A DNA stretch of 64,000 nt from Neoceratodus forsteri (taxonomy: Eukaryota > Chordata > Ceratodontiformes > Ceratodontidae), in NCBI GenBank assembly GCA_016271365.2, contig CM057456.1, positions 662,187,501 to 662,251,500 of the forward strand, given 5' to 3'. A model generated the notes under the pieces. That model was given only the letters and a program-made list of their open reading frames with translations. It did not search any database and had not been told where the DNA came from. How positions within the stretch are numbered: position 1 is the stretch's first letter; every line of letters starts with the position of its first letter. The position numbers and the translations under genes are program-made. Below, one piece after another: positions 53,653 through 64,000 of this stretch.

Positions 53653-55878
53653 TCATAATGATAAGTATGTTTATCCTTAAAAAATAATACATACCATTCT
53701 GTGAGTCACTGGCTATTATAACGAGGGATACCTTAGAAACAGCAATGGAACATATCTCTGCTCGCTCATAATCTGGATCCTCCATCTTCATTTTTAAGGA
53801 CAATTTTTCTCTCCACACTCCAAGAAGAAAAAGAGTTAGTAAGAAAGAGATAGTAAAAAGTAAAGAAGTAACCGAGATAGTGTGAGTAAAGTAGTAAAGA
53901 CCATATACTTTAGATTCCCAACCCACAATTGTAAAGCCCACCCATCTATCTATTGCCTCAATGATTGAAGAGGTTGGTCTCTGGTGACACACTTATAAAA
54001 TAACTGTGAAATCATTTACTAAGATTACAATGACTCTAACTATTAAAAATTTAACTAACAAGATTGCCATACAGTCTTGTTAATTGCAACTCTTTTTAAA
54101 GGATAACAATTTAACTTTCTTATAATTTTAAATCTATATGTGAGAGGAATGCTAAGCTTGCAAAAACGTATTTTCTAATAATTAAAAGAAAAGAAGGGAT
54201 CAACAGTTTGGAGATAAGGAATCAAATTGAATAAGGTTTAATTTGTGTAAAAAAAAAAAAATATAATAATATCCTAGGATCCCCTGGGGTGAATTAATGA
54301 CCTACCTGTGTACCTCTATCAGAGGAATCCAACTCTGAGTCTATGTATTTACTACCTTATGAAAACCACATTGTATCTCTCAAAAATAAGGTCATAAACT
54401 TATATCATACCTATATACATGTAGTTCTCATGCTCAATAATTATGACAACTGCTCTGAGTCATGATGTGCGATATTGAACATTTTATATATCTATAGTGT
54501 TCCACTCAAGATTCAGGTGTTGCAATATGGTAAAAGGGACTCAAGCCTATCATACTAATAATTGATTAAAACCTGCTGAACACCCTGGAAGAGGCCTAGC
54601 CAGTGGGTCTGTAGTCCCTTCACTATTTATATATGCTTTTGACATTAGTCAGTCGAAATAAAGTGACTGAACATTCAGATGCACCCGGTGAGCCTAACCG
54701 ACGAGTACTGTGTCAGCATAAGTCAAGATTAGTAAAAGGTCAGAGGTAAAAAAAAAATAAAATGATAAGGAAGATGAGGTATAACATTTCTATTTTCTTT
54801 CATATACATTTAGAACAGTAAGCCCTTAAAAAAACTACTGTTAATAACAGTATCAATTTAAAACAAGTAAAAGAACCACTTGCTCTTTACTCTGAGGAGA
54901 TCTCATGTGAAACACAGCAGGCCCCCCATTCTTCCCCTCCCACTCATTGCTAGCGTGGATATTCCTGTGTACTTATTTAGGATAATATTAGCCAGTGATC
55001 ACAACAAAGGACAACTGGTAAATTCTTATATTGAGGTGGTTAGAGCCTTCCAAGTATATTTAAATTACGTCCAGTCCCTGAAGTTATCTAGAAGATAATG
55101 TAAGTACATATCAATAGTTCCCTTAAAAAGGTAGTTCTCAGTTTCACCCTCTAGAAGAAAACTCTCCTCCAGCCATTTTAAAGCCAAAACACAGTAGCAT
55201 GACTGGTGAAAACTTAGATGGCATTAATTGAAAAATACAGTGTACATCAGACTAACTGCACCAGTTCTGCTGGGCAGTTCTAATTAAGCAAAAATATTGC
55301 GAGTGCTCGTCCTGTATTTTCTTGGTTTAAATCGCAATTTTACAGCTTCAAATGAGCACTCAAACTGTCTTGATAAACAAATATATTAAAGTTAAAACAA
55401 AACACACAAAAAAATGGCTAAAGCAGTAGAGCCGATGAAAGAAACACCAGCTTCCAAATTTGTAGTGCAACACTGCAAAAATCATAGCTGTACTCATCGC
55501 TTATAACACTTCCCTCTATCAATCTGGGGGATATATAAACTGGAAATAAGATCCCATCTCATAGGAACCTTACCTGACAAATAATCTCCATCCTTCCATA
55601 AAGAGCGGTCCCACAAGGCCACAGGCTATAAAGAATATTCGGGAGTTCACTTCCTGGGGGCAATCCTAGGAGCAGTCTTAACGCTTCGAGTCCCACCCAG
55701 GCAGACCAAATTCATCCACTCCCAGCTCAGCAAACAAAACAAACAAAAAAAAAGAGAAGAACTGGGGGCGGGGGAAGGCAACTGCAATTATTTCTGGTTC
55801 CTGCAAAGGAAAAGAATAGTGTTTTATACAAGACAGAGTGTAACTACTTATTTTCAACATGCAGCTTTTAAAAGACAT
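53653..55878. other. 2.2-kb spacer between L1 ORF1 and ORF2
   Basis: No motif of any element is recognised. It is AT-rich with many stops and an A run at 54249-54262. Inter-ORF spacers in L1 are usually short, so this is either an old insertion or an unusual feature of this L1 lineage. Confidence 0.5.
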
Positions 55879-56363
55879 TCAGTATAAATATCTCAGCATA
55901 GTCAGTTCAGCGTGACAAGTCAAAATTATGAACAACTTTGATAGGTCTTTTTTCAGCCCCTGTTTTGTCGCCTCGTAGCTGGGATAGGTGAGAAGTTTCC
56001 CCTCAGAAAGCCAGATTTTAAAAACTTTAGGGTGCAGCAAATCATATTTAATGTGAGCATCTCTCAGAACCCTTTTGATGGGTTTAAAAGCATTTCTCTT
56101 TTGGATTAATTCCTGGGTCAGATCATTGAAAAATATTAGCTTATGTCCCTCATAGAAAATTCCTGGTTTATCTCGAAGCATATGTTGCACATACAATTTT
56201 TGTTGAAAATTTAGAAATCTGACTATACAGTAACTGATCTGGGTTTTTCTTGCGGAGATGGACATCGTAGAGATCTATATGCCCTTTCTAGAACATATTT
56301 TCTGGTATCATTAGGAGGGCCAGCAACAGTGATTAGAACTTTGTTAATAAAATCAATTGTATT
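55879..56363 (-). pseudogene. L1 ORF1 RNA-binding and C-terminal domain
   Basis: VRFLNFQQKLYVQHMLRDKP, FFNDLTQELIQKRNAFKPIK and GKLLTYPSYEATKQGL match the RRM end and C-terminal domain of L1 ORF1 (VRF...KE-IL-AAR, DLS-ET---RR-F-P, F-SPEEA). The preceding 100 bases continue upstream as ITVAGPPNDTRKYVLE. The coiled-coil N-terminus is missing, so the element is cut at 56363. Confidence 0.85.
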
Positions 56364-57431
56364 AGAGTGCTGGATAAATCCCTTCCTCATCCTCCTCATC
56401 CTTCAGTGAGGAGAGGCTCTACCACTATATGCGGCAGCACTATGAGGAACTCCTCTGGTAGCAGTGGGCCTTGGTGGAGCAGGGTAGGGTTCTACTCAAA
56501 CCCCTGTGTTTGACTGACTGGTGCTAGTCAACCTCATGTCAGTCCTCCTGAAGCATTTGTCTTGGACACCTCTCTCTCACTCTCTTTCTCTCCACCCTTC
56601 CTAGTGGAACCACCTCCACTGCAGCCTTTGTGGGAAGCTCTGACCAAAGACTCCCATGCTGCAACTGGCTTGCCAGTCCAGCTCCTGGTTGAAACCATAC
56701 AGTCAGATGGCCCTAAAGTGGTTCATGGCAGCAAATGGTTGAGGGTCATTTTTGATGAGCCTTTGGATGACTCAGATGGTTCCTCTTTGCAGTCATCAAG
56801 GATGCATACCTTCAACCATTAATTGGTAAAGGAACTGATCACTGACCATAGGCCAGTCTCATTTGGGGCTCTACTCTGACTCATGTCAGCGTTAATGAAC
56901 ATCCCTCTGGAAACTGTTCAGAAAAGGGCCAAGTGCCCTTTGGCAGATAACTTGGATAGGGACGACTCCCCTGGGGTTTCCTTTCCCATGTCTGATGCCA
57001 GTTTGGGATTAGCCGTGCAGCTCTGGCAGCATCTAGCATCCTGTGTGGCACCCTTAACCCTTATGGTTTGCAAGTATGTGCTCTCTACTGGATCTCTGCT
57101 TGGGTGTTTGGACCACCCCTCGGCCAAGGGGCTGGTCTCAGACTCAATATTCCAGAAAACTGGAATCACTGGGTTGTGGACAAGCCTCCTAACAAGGAGT
57201 CAAAGAAGCTTGACCATGCAGCCAAGAAGGATCTATGCTGCTTCCTTACTTGGTCTCTGTCATGTGGGGACACCTTGATGATGGCCCATTTTGGTCACTT
57301 CCTGCTCAGAGTGCTGGATAAATCCCTTCCTCATCTCCCTGCAGACAAGCAATTGTCAATGAAAGTGGACAGGGAGCAGGGTCAAGCGTTGGCCAAACAC
57401 CAGCTCCAGATGGCCTTGCACATAGTTCAGT
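56364..57431 (+). pseudogene. DIRS-like gag fragment
   Basis: The clearest part is at 57175-57425: WVVDKPPNKESKKLDHAAKK, a helical stretch, and a final REQGQALAKHQLQMA. DIRS-type gag proteins have a DKPPNKE-KKLD motif followed by a region ending in LAKQQ-A. Upstream frames are acidic/Pro-rich with stops (EERLYHYMRQHYEELL near 56410). No tyrosine recombinase or RT of DIRS is present. Confidence 0.55.
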
Positions 57432-58867
57432 TTAGTTTAGTTTCTTTGCTTCACTAAGATAAAGCTTCGTTGAGTATGCTTATTTACAAGAGGTCCTGGG
57501 TAGGACAACATAAAATATAAATCAAGAGACAGAAATTCACAGCAGTGTATATATCTAAGTAAAGGGAGAGAGTCAGGTATAGCATTATACAATGTTACAG
57601 ATCTGCAGATAGATTATAGCACTGTACCATGAAAACAGAATAGTAAGATACAATGGGAAGAAATGTAAGAAAGGTTTGGAGAATACATGTAATGTAAAAC
57701 TCATGATATCCTTAAATACAGAAGGCAATGAACAGGCATTTAATTGTGCCATTACACATACAAGATTTGTTACATACTTTTTATATCAGAGATTTGCCAT
57801 TTTATCATTGTTTTTCCTTAGTGAGTAACTGCTCTGGGCCCTAATAAAAAGGTCTGTGATATAATGTGGTACATCTTTTGTAGCTACTTTGTGGGCCCAC
57901 ATATACAGGTTTTTAGCCTCCTTGTAGCTAGTGATGTCCATCCCACAGTCTCGTATAGAACACAATGATGTGTTCTTGGTGCCAGATTGGAGATGTCTTG
58001 TAATGCCCTATGGTAAAGTGCGGCCAGTTTATGCAAACAGGAAGAAAAGCATCAACTATAAATTGAATCAGCAAAATCCAATAACAGGAAAAATGTAACT
58101 TGCACTAGTCTCATCCGGGGGGTCAGTGGGAAACAGCTCTTATTTATGTAAAGGAGGCCTAACCTAATTCTTAGTTTTTTTTTTACACAATTCCTCTATA
58201 TGTGTAGAGAAGGACAATCTACTGTCAGGCCATAGTCCAATGTATTTTAAGCTATCTACCTTTCTGAGTATGTCACCCAAGAAGGTTACTATATTGGGGT
58301 AGATGTATTGGGCAGGGCAGAATTAGTAGATGAGAAACATATTACCATATTATTTTCTGTATTTAGCAGTAGTTTGTCATGGATAAAGTTTAGTTATAAA
58401 ATTCCAATTGGGAGGTTAGTGTACACCTCAAGTAGGGTGGGCCTTGAGATGTATAGGACAGTGTTGTCAGCACAGAGGTGTATGGTAGCTGTACTGATAT
58501 TTCTGTTTAGATCAGTGGTATAGATCATGAATAGCAGGGGCCCCTGAACTCATCCTTTTGCTACTCCCTTGATTAAGGCTGTGCAGGAAGAGAGGGAGCC
58601 TTCTGCTTTAGTTTGTTGCTGTCTACCAATTAGGGTAATTTGAGAACCATAACCGTGCAGTGGCCTCATTTCTAAATCTTGTAACTTGTGTTAAGGTATG
58701 CTATGGACAACTGTGTCAAAGGCTTCACTGAGGTTGAGAAATATAGCTCCCGTGATACAGGTATGTCTGTGGTCAAGGGCTGGTAACAATCATTGGTGAC
58801 TTTCTCAAGTGTTGTAGTTATGCTGTGTTTGGGTCTGAACCCAGATTGCATGGGCATAATTAAGTTT

Positions 58868-58935
58868 GATTGTTCTAAATATCCCCTTAACTGAACATTG
58901 ATTGTTCTAAACATCCCCTTAACTGAACATTAATA
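58868..58935. repeat. 33-bp tandem duplication
   Basis: GATTGTTCTAAA(T/C)ATCCCC and TTAACTGAACATT occur twice back to back inside the L2-like LINE. Confidence 0.9.
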
Positions 58936-59020
58936 AGTTTTTTGAGGCGTTTGACCAGGATAGGTAGGATAGATGTGGGTCTGTAGTTGTGTAGTTTATA
59001 CACCTCTCCAGATTTGAATT

Positions 59021-59166
59021 AAGCAATAATGCATGACAGGGTGTGGGTTATGCTGGGATAACCTCATGCCTGGGTGGTTGGGTATGAAGCCACAGGCCAA
59101 GTGTGTCCAATGTCCCAGAAGTGAGGTTATACCAGTACGACCCACACCCTGGAGCGCATTATTGCT
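59021..59166. mobile_element. Hairpin element, AGCAATAATGC ends
   Basis: AGCAATAATGCATGACAGGG pairs with CCCTGGAGCGCATTATTGCT, and the inner GTGTGGGTTATGCTGG/CCAGTACGACCCACAC and ATAACCTCA/TGAGGTTAT pairs close the stem. The ends resemble the element at 16286-16434. Confidence 0.8.
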
Positions 59167-59876
59167 ATTATACAATGGCTTGTTGTTATACAAAATAAAA
59201 AAAAAAAAATTAAAAAAATGTTTCAGTATATTTTTAGTGTGGAAATATATCTTTGTTTCTTAAGAGAAGATGCATACAATGATAATGCAGACAATGCAAA
59301 TGCTAACCATGCATCAATACAGTGAGGTTGTGCTCAGATAACTTCAATGTTGCCAAATGTAGATAGTCAATCAGATTACAGGATTTTTAATTGCCATTGT
59401 ATAATAGTGGAATAATGTATGCCATTTTCCAGATTAAGGGGAGGTCACTGGTGGGGAGCATTAGATTAAAGAGATGGACTATAGGTGCTGCAAGTTATTT
59501 GAAGCCAATTTTTCAGAAAGAGGAGTCTAGGCAGTCTGTGCATGCACTTTTTTTTTGAGTTGATGCCTGCTGAATGATCTTCCACCTGCTTTTAGGTGAT
59601 GGGCTGGAAAGAGAACTGGTTGGTCTATTAGTTATTCATATTAAGTACCTTCAGGAGGAGGAGTAGTAGGGTAAGACAGGGCTAATGAGTTATCAATTGC
59701 CAGTCTAACCTTGGCAAAGTAATTATTTAGTTCTTTCAATATAATTTGCTTATCAGTTGTGAGCTTGCCTTGATACTCAATTTTATGTGGCAGTGAGGGG
59801 GCTGTCTTTTGGCTTTCAATGTTTTTTACTGCATTCCAAAATTTGGCTGCATTATTTTTGGAATTTTCAATAATAT

Positions 59877-60428
59877 ATATTTTTTTATTTTCTGTTGATA
59901 TCTCCCAGGCCATGGCCACAGAGTGCCCTGATGCCTGGGCATGCTGCAACTGTGGGACATCAAACCCATGACAGCACCCCCCTCACAGTGGGACTGTCCT
60001 GAGGGATGGTTCTGTCCACCATGGCATGCTTGTGGTGGCCATGCCACGAGTCGGGGTGACTACCAAGCCAGGAGGTCCTAACACATAGGTTGGGGGTTAC
60101 AACTTTCTCTGTTGCAATCCTACTCCCTGAGGTGGTGGCAAGCAAGGGAGCCCAACGAGGCATGTGCATGCAAAGACATGCCACGGCTCTGGACTACAGT
60201 CACTGCCCTTCCCTCGCCATGGTGACCCTCACTGTACGGCGCCTGTGGTCACCAGGTAGCAGTAATACAGCGAGTGCTGCAGTAATCCTCCCTCCCCGGA
60301 AAGAGAGCATCCCTTAGATTGCTCAATCCTCCTTTCCCTGGCTGGTCCTCCAGCGATCCAGTCTAGTTCCCAAGCCCAGGTCATCGGCATTGCAAGCAGT
60401 AGCTGTACTGCTGTGCTGGTAGGCCAGC
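59877..60428 (-). mobile_element. tRNA-Leu/Ser-like SINE, copy 3, with 14-bp duplication
   Basis: Flanks are ATTTTCAATAATAT at 59863-59876 and 60429-60442, identical. On the minus strand the head (GCTGGCCTACCAGCACAGC, then GCAATGCCGATGACCTGGGC) and the body GGAGGACCAGCCAGGGAAAGG match the other copies. A-rich tail (ACAGAAAATAAAAAAATATA) at the low-coordinate end. Confidence 0.85.
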
Positions 60429-60589
60429 ATTTTCAATAATATTGAGACAGATTTTCACTTTGGTGTCTCTTATAAGTTTGGTATACACATTTCTCATTAT
60501 TTTAAAGGTGGTTCAATCAGTCTTAGATTTTGTGTGCCTAGCTGTGGACCAGAGGGTTCCATCTCATAAGAGTGATCGCCATTTAGGTG

Positions 60590-61065
60590 AGAGTACTGTA
60601 CATCACAGAAAATAAATAACGGCGATGTACACTTGTGGTGACTACAAATCCGACGACGGGACTGCAAGATATGTGGGGGGCTGCACCCCCCCAACTAAAG
60701 ATTCTTAACTGGGACATGTCTGGGGTATATGTGTGTGTGTGTGTAAAACCTAAAAAATAAAAAAACTGGCCTGATGCAAAAAGCAATGCCCACCCCAGAA
60801 CCGAACCCAGCACCCTCCCAACTCCAGCCTGCCACCCTACCCCCCACACCACATGGCCAGCTCGGCAGCTGACTGCCACACTACCTCCCCCACATACCCT
60901 CCTTCCCCTTGTGTGGTGTGGTTCCCCCCACCGTGTGCACATCCTGTTGCTACCCTGCCAGGTTGCCCAGAACACAGGCACCGTGATTGAGTCGTCCCTT
61001 TTGCACTCGCTCTCAGTTGCGGTTGCTGTGTTCACAGGATAACGGACCAGTGTCTGTCCCTTTCT
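60590..61065 (-). mobile_element. Putative tRNA-derived SINE
   Basis: On the minus strand a GCTGGCCATGTGGTGTGGGG, GGTAGGGTGGC head and GGGTGCTGGGTTCGGTTCTG B-box-like region precede TTTTTGCATCAGGCC and an A/T tail. It interrupts the L2-like linker sequence. A (GT)n run lies at 60728-60746. The family is not one seen elsewhere in the window. Confidence 0.45.
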
Positions 61066-61570
61066 CTTAAGGCCTTTTTCAGATCACTGCTAAATCAAGG
61101 ACATGATGATTCTTTAACCCTATGCTTTATCATGGGTGCATGTTTATTTACTACCCCCAGGAGCTCTTGATTGAAGTGAGCAATCGCTTCATGTATTGCA
61201 TGGGCGAGATAAAGTTGGTTGTTGTCAGTTTATGTTGCCCAAATCTGCTAGGAATTCAAGGGCCTTGAATTTTGTTAACCTTCTTTTAGTGATTAATTTT
61301 GGGTGGGGCACTTGTAGTTTGATTCCTCTAATACATGCTAATATATTGTGGTCACTGATATCATTAAGAAATTGTTGAGTAAGAAATTTTGTGTGTCCTA
61401 TTGATTAAGATAAGGTTTAGTATGTAATTCTTAGTGGGATTTTTTTGGGTTTGGCCTAGTGGGTTCTTTAGTTGTGTCAGCCCTAGATCATCACAGAGAT
61501 TTTTTAGAGTATCTGATTTACGGGAGTGCTAATCCAGGTTTCAGAATTCAGTAATGTAGCTGGTATATCT

Positions 61571-61883
61571 TCAGAAGTTTCTTACCGGAGCATACTGTAT
61601 GTTGCTAGTGAAGCAGTATGAAGAGCACAAGATAAGGCAGGTGAGAAGGGAGTGGGATGGAAAGGCAGTGAGGGAAGTCACTGAGTGCAGAGAGGTGAGG
61701 AGAGTAGTAGGGGTAGAGTTAGGTGGTTTAAGGGCTGAGTAAGAGCAGCTCTGTGAGTGGAAAGATAGGAGGACCCTATATACAGTAGGGAGATACTACA
61801 GCTGACAAGAAATTTGGGGAGGAGGAAGAGTGGAGCAATACAGAGGATAGGGAGGTGGTAGTAAAAGAGGAGAATATAAGGCT
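61571..61883. other. Unassigned G/A-rich stretch
   Basis: Purine-rich plus strand with repeated GTGAGG/GGAGAG words; no coding domain. Confidence 0.4.
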
Positions 61884-62290
61884 GGCCCAGTGGTGCTGAG
61901 GGTTGAGGCGCTGGATGCCACACCTCACATCACACTGGTGACCAGGCTTGGAAGTGAGCCAGAGGCACTGGGGGTCTGCCAGGGAGGAGAAGGTTTGAGC
62001 GTTCAATGACAGCTCACATTCTCTGGGGAGGGGAAGGTTGAGGGCTCCAGCAACAGTATTCCTCCCAGTGGCAGCTGGGAGATATTGAGCCACCCACCCT
62101 TTACATATGAGGGAGGTGGAACATGGCGGATGTCAGAATAGCACACACAGGAGCATGCATATCTCGGAAGTAGCCTCATAGAACATGGAAACACCCTGAC
62201 CACTGGATGGATGATGTACTCCAGCCGTATGCCCAACATCGACTCCTACTGTCCTGGTATCAGATGCCTCTGATCTTCACCTCCACCCTT
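61884..62290 (+). mobile_element. tRNA-Leu/Ser-like SINE, copy 4
   Basis: GGCCCAGTGGTGCTGAGGG, TTGAGGCGCTGGATGCCACA (A-box and anticodon arm) and GACCAGGCTTGGAAGTGAGC (B-box position) are followed by CTGCCAGGGAGGAGAAGG and CAATGACAGCTCACATTCTC, the body of copies 1 and 2. The 3' part diverges. Confidence 0.75.
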
Positions 62291-62995
62291 GGGTAATTAG
62301 ATATTTGTAAGGAAGCACCAAGGAGCAGAAGTTGGCCCCGCCTCGGGGGGTGCAAGTGGGGGGGGGTGTTGCCTGAGGGTGTGTCATGGGTGGGTTTGAG
62401 GTCTGGGGGAGTGGGTTCCCAGTTAGGGTGGATTTCAGACGGGGCAGGAATAGCTGGCGGTACTGAGGGAGTTGCAATGGCCAGTGACCAAGATTGACAA
62501 AAACAGGAAAAAAAACCCAGAGAAGAATATAGTCTAGAGGAACGGCCCAGAATGTAGGGAAGATATGAGTCACTAAATGTTTGCAAGGTGACAGTAATTA
62601 CCAGGAGAAGGCTTGCATCTGAAGGGAAATAGTGAGCATATATATCATACCATGAGCACTGCAGTTAAAGGCAAGAAAAAGCATTAGTATAGAGTAATAA
62701 GGCAAGAACAATTATCAGTACAAAGGAGCAGCTAAGCAAATAATAATGGCAGTTAAAGTCACATTTCTGGCACAGGGATTTGGGGCAGAAACAACCTAAA
62801 ACAGTAGCATTACCATAAACACCAGTAGTGTCCATGCAATGAACAGTAGTTGATGGAGAGAGTGGATTGTATCTTGTGCAGAGTGGCTGGTGGACAGGTT
62901 GACTCCGGCAGACTCAAGGCAGACAACTAGCCTGTCCTTAGTGCTTAGATTCTTTGTGCAAATGGGTCACTGCGCAGATGGGCCGCCTGTGGGCA
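62291..62995. other. Unassigned stretch, G-rich segment
   Basis: 62335-62420 has several long G runs (a G6 and a G9 close together) that could form a quadruplex. The rest is unrecognised. Confidence 0.4.
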
Positions 62996-63450
62996 GCTAC
63001 TATAAAAAAAGGGTCTCTGAGACCTGACTGGTTAGAAGGGCTGTGCAGAGTTGTGGCTATCCCTGGGCTCCTGCTGCTGGACTCAGTGTCCTGTTGGTGG
63101 CGATCAGTGTAGGGAGGGCTGAATTGTCACACAAAGCCCTCTCAATCCCTGAATCAGGCTTGCAAAGTCTGCGGTTTGTCCAGAAACAAAACCACTTGCT
63201 GAGATTTTTAAAGAGCGCAGGTTTTGGTGCTTAAACATATCTCCTCCAGCCATAATTCTCAGCCGTGATTGGTTGCAAGGGCTGAGGGGAGGTGTGGCTG
63301 TCCCTTGGCTCCTGTGCTGGGCTTGGTGTCCTGGTAGCGGCAGTCAGTGTGGGGGAGGGATGTATTCTCACACAAAGCCCTCTCAATCCCTGAATCAGAT
63401 GTGGAAAGTCTGTGGCGTATCCAGAAACAAAGCTGCCTGCTGAGGTTTTT
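62996..63450 (+). repeat. Tandem ~240-bp duplication preceded by a TATA-like box
   Basis: ACTATAAAAAAAGGGTCTC (63000) precedes two diverged copies. Both contain AAGGGCTG-G, GTGTCCTG-TGGC/TAGCGGC, and an identical stretch CACACAAAGCCCTCTCAATC, CCTGAATCAG, CCAGAAACAAA. Copies start near 63030 and 63270. This could be part of an LTR or of a 5' region of an unrecognised element. Confidence 0.6.
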
Positions 63451-64000
63451 ACATAGAAACATAGAAACGTAGAACCTGTTGGCAGATAAGGATCATATGG
63501 CCCATCTAGTCTGCCCATTTCCCTACTCAATGCTGCAGCCCCAGATCCTGTTTGATATGTGGCTCTCCTGCTCTGCACATCTCCAGGGTACCCTTATGTC
63601 TATTCCATGCACTCTTGAACCTCTGTATTGTTTTTGCCACCACCACTTCTGCCGGAAGGCTGTTCCATGGCTCCACCACCCTTTCAATGAAAAAGTACTT
63701 CCTGACATTATCCCTGAGCCTTTCACCCTTCAGCCTCATATCATGCCCTTTGTTCTTGTGCAAAGTTTTCTCTGAAATATGCTTTCTACCTATACCCTGT
63801 TTATTCCCCCAAAGTAGTTGAAAGTCTCCATCATATCTCGCCTCTCCCTTCTTTCCTCCAGTGAATAGATATTAAGGTCCTTAAGTCTTTCCTCGTAGGG
63901 CTTCTGGTGCAATCCATGTGCCATCTTCATTGCCCTTCTCTGGACTGCCTCTATTTTGTCAGTGTCCTTCTGGAGATGTATTCTCCAGAACTAGACACAG
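63451..64000 (-). mobile_element. CR1 LINE 3' end, cut by window edge
   Basis: ACATAGAAACATAGAAACG (tail) and GGCCCATCTAGTCTGCCCAT (3' UTR) start the element. The minus strand then encodes CR1 C-terminal words: LRDNVRKYFFIERVVEPWN, and further up ARREMKMAHGLHQK-like sequence in the 63.9-kb region. It continues past 64000. Confidence 0.85.

Larger units (their letters stand above)
40250..56363 (-). mobile_element. L1 LINE, near full length, heavily interrupted
   Basis: On the minus strand this runs from an ORF1 C-terminal domain (56.36-55.88 kb) through ORF2 endonuclease, RT and C-terminal Cys region to a poly-A tail seen as T at 40250-40262. Three insertion sites split it: 41290-41745 (SINE), 42587-50132 (Harbinger) and about 50722-51896 (CR1 + Harbinger relic + SINE). 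Subtracting these leaves roughly 7 kb, a normal L1 length. Codons on either side of each insert rejoin sensibly. Confidence 0.85.
58060..61480 (-). pseudogene. L2-like ORF2 remnant
   Basis: On the minus strand: endonuclease with SDHNILACIRGIK near 61350; linker with NAAKFWNAVKNI at 59850-59815; RT with LIMPMQSGFRPKHS near 58850; and the catalytic box changed to CADN (plus 58463-58474) in the LCADNTVLY segment where YADD is expected. Many stops. Extremely decayed compared with the L2 copy at 20.6 kb. Confidence 0.7.
57432..61570 (-). mobile_element. L2-like LINE, third copy, with three inserts
   Basis: From 3' (57432, with a TTTAGTTTAGTTT tail in plus view) to about 61570: RT remnants, EN-RT linker and endonuclease C-terminus. 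Inserts are a hairpin element (59021-59166), a SINE with a perfect 14-bp duplication (59877-60428) and a putative SINE (60590-61065). The LINE landed within the DIRS-like gag. Confidence 0.75.

Noticed and set aside
53645..53992. 115-codon minus ORF with a hydrophobic segment, possible membrane protein
   Set aside because: Lies at the end of the L1 spacer and overlaps the ORF2 start; no homology recognised; composition follows AT-rich DNA.

Overview
This window is eukaryotic, TE-dense intergenic DNA. I see no host gene, rRNA, tRNA, operon or CRISPR array. Almost everything recognisable is a decayed transposable element or a tandem/inverted repeat. The mix is CR1, L2-like and L1 LINEs, tRNA-derived SINEs with MIR-like and Deu/V-like bodies, a Penelope-like element (PLE), a Gmr1-type Ty3/gypsy element with a SCAN-like gag, a DIRS-like gag, Harbinger and hAT. 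That fits a non-mammalian vertebrate with a large repeat-rich genome. An amphibian is my best guess from the CR1 3' end, but this is inference and the species cannot be fixed from the sequence.

Layout. 1-1.2 kb: palindrome, 70-bp minisatellite, Harbinger-type relic. 1.2-4.4 kb: L2-like LINE (minus) with a degenerate 2A-like motif before its endonuclease. 5.2-8.6 kb: PLE (plus) split by a SINE and a CR1 and carrying a 142-bp tandem duplication. 8.8-13.7 kb: fold-back elements, minisatellites, a SINE. 13.7-16.6 kb: hAT element with a perfect 8-bp target duplication, itself hit by a SINE and two hairpin elements. 16.6-20.6 kb: LINE tails and unassigned DNA. 20.6-23.5 kb: second L2-like LINE (minus). 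23.55-25.45 kb: nested 83-bp tandem array behind a TATA-like box. 26.0-29.0 kb: Gmr1-type LTR element deleted for RT/RNase H. 30.2-31.9 and 35.9-37.6 kb: two copies of a block made of ~298-bp hairpin units, with CR1 and SINE sequence between. 37.8-38.15 kb: hairpin minisatellite.

40.25-56.36 kb is one near-full-length L1 (minus) that serves as a landing pad. It is split by a Deu/V-like SINE, by a 7.5-kb Harbinger element (itself hit by a CR1), and by a CR1 + Harbinger relic + SINE block. 56.4-57.4 kb: DIRS-like gag. 57.4-61.6 kb: third L2-like LINE (minus) with three inserts. 61.9-64.0 kb: SINE, a duplicated TATA-containing segment, and a CR1 cut by the window edge.

The most system-like object is the Harbinger element at 42587-50132. 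It carries a HARBI1-type transposase with a clean GT-AG intron plus two different Myb/SANT-type genes transcribed divergently from a shared region containing octamer motifs and a TATA box. Each gene has at least one frameshift or stop, so this copy is dead, but the three-gene plan is readable.
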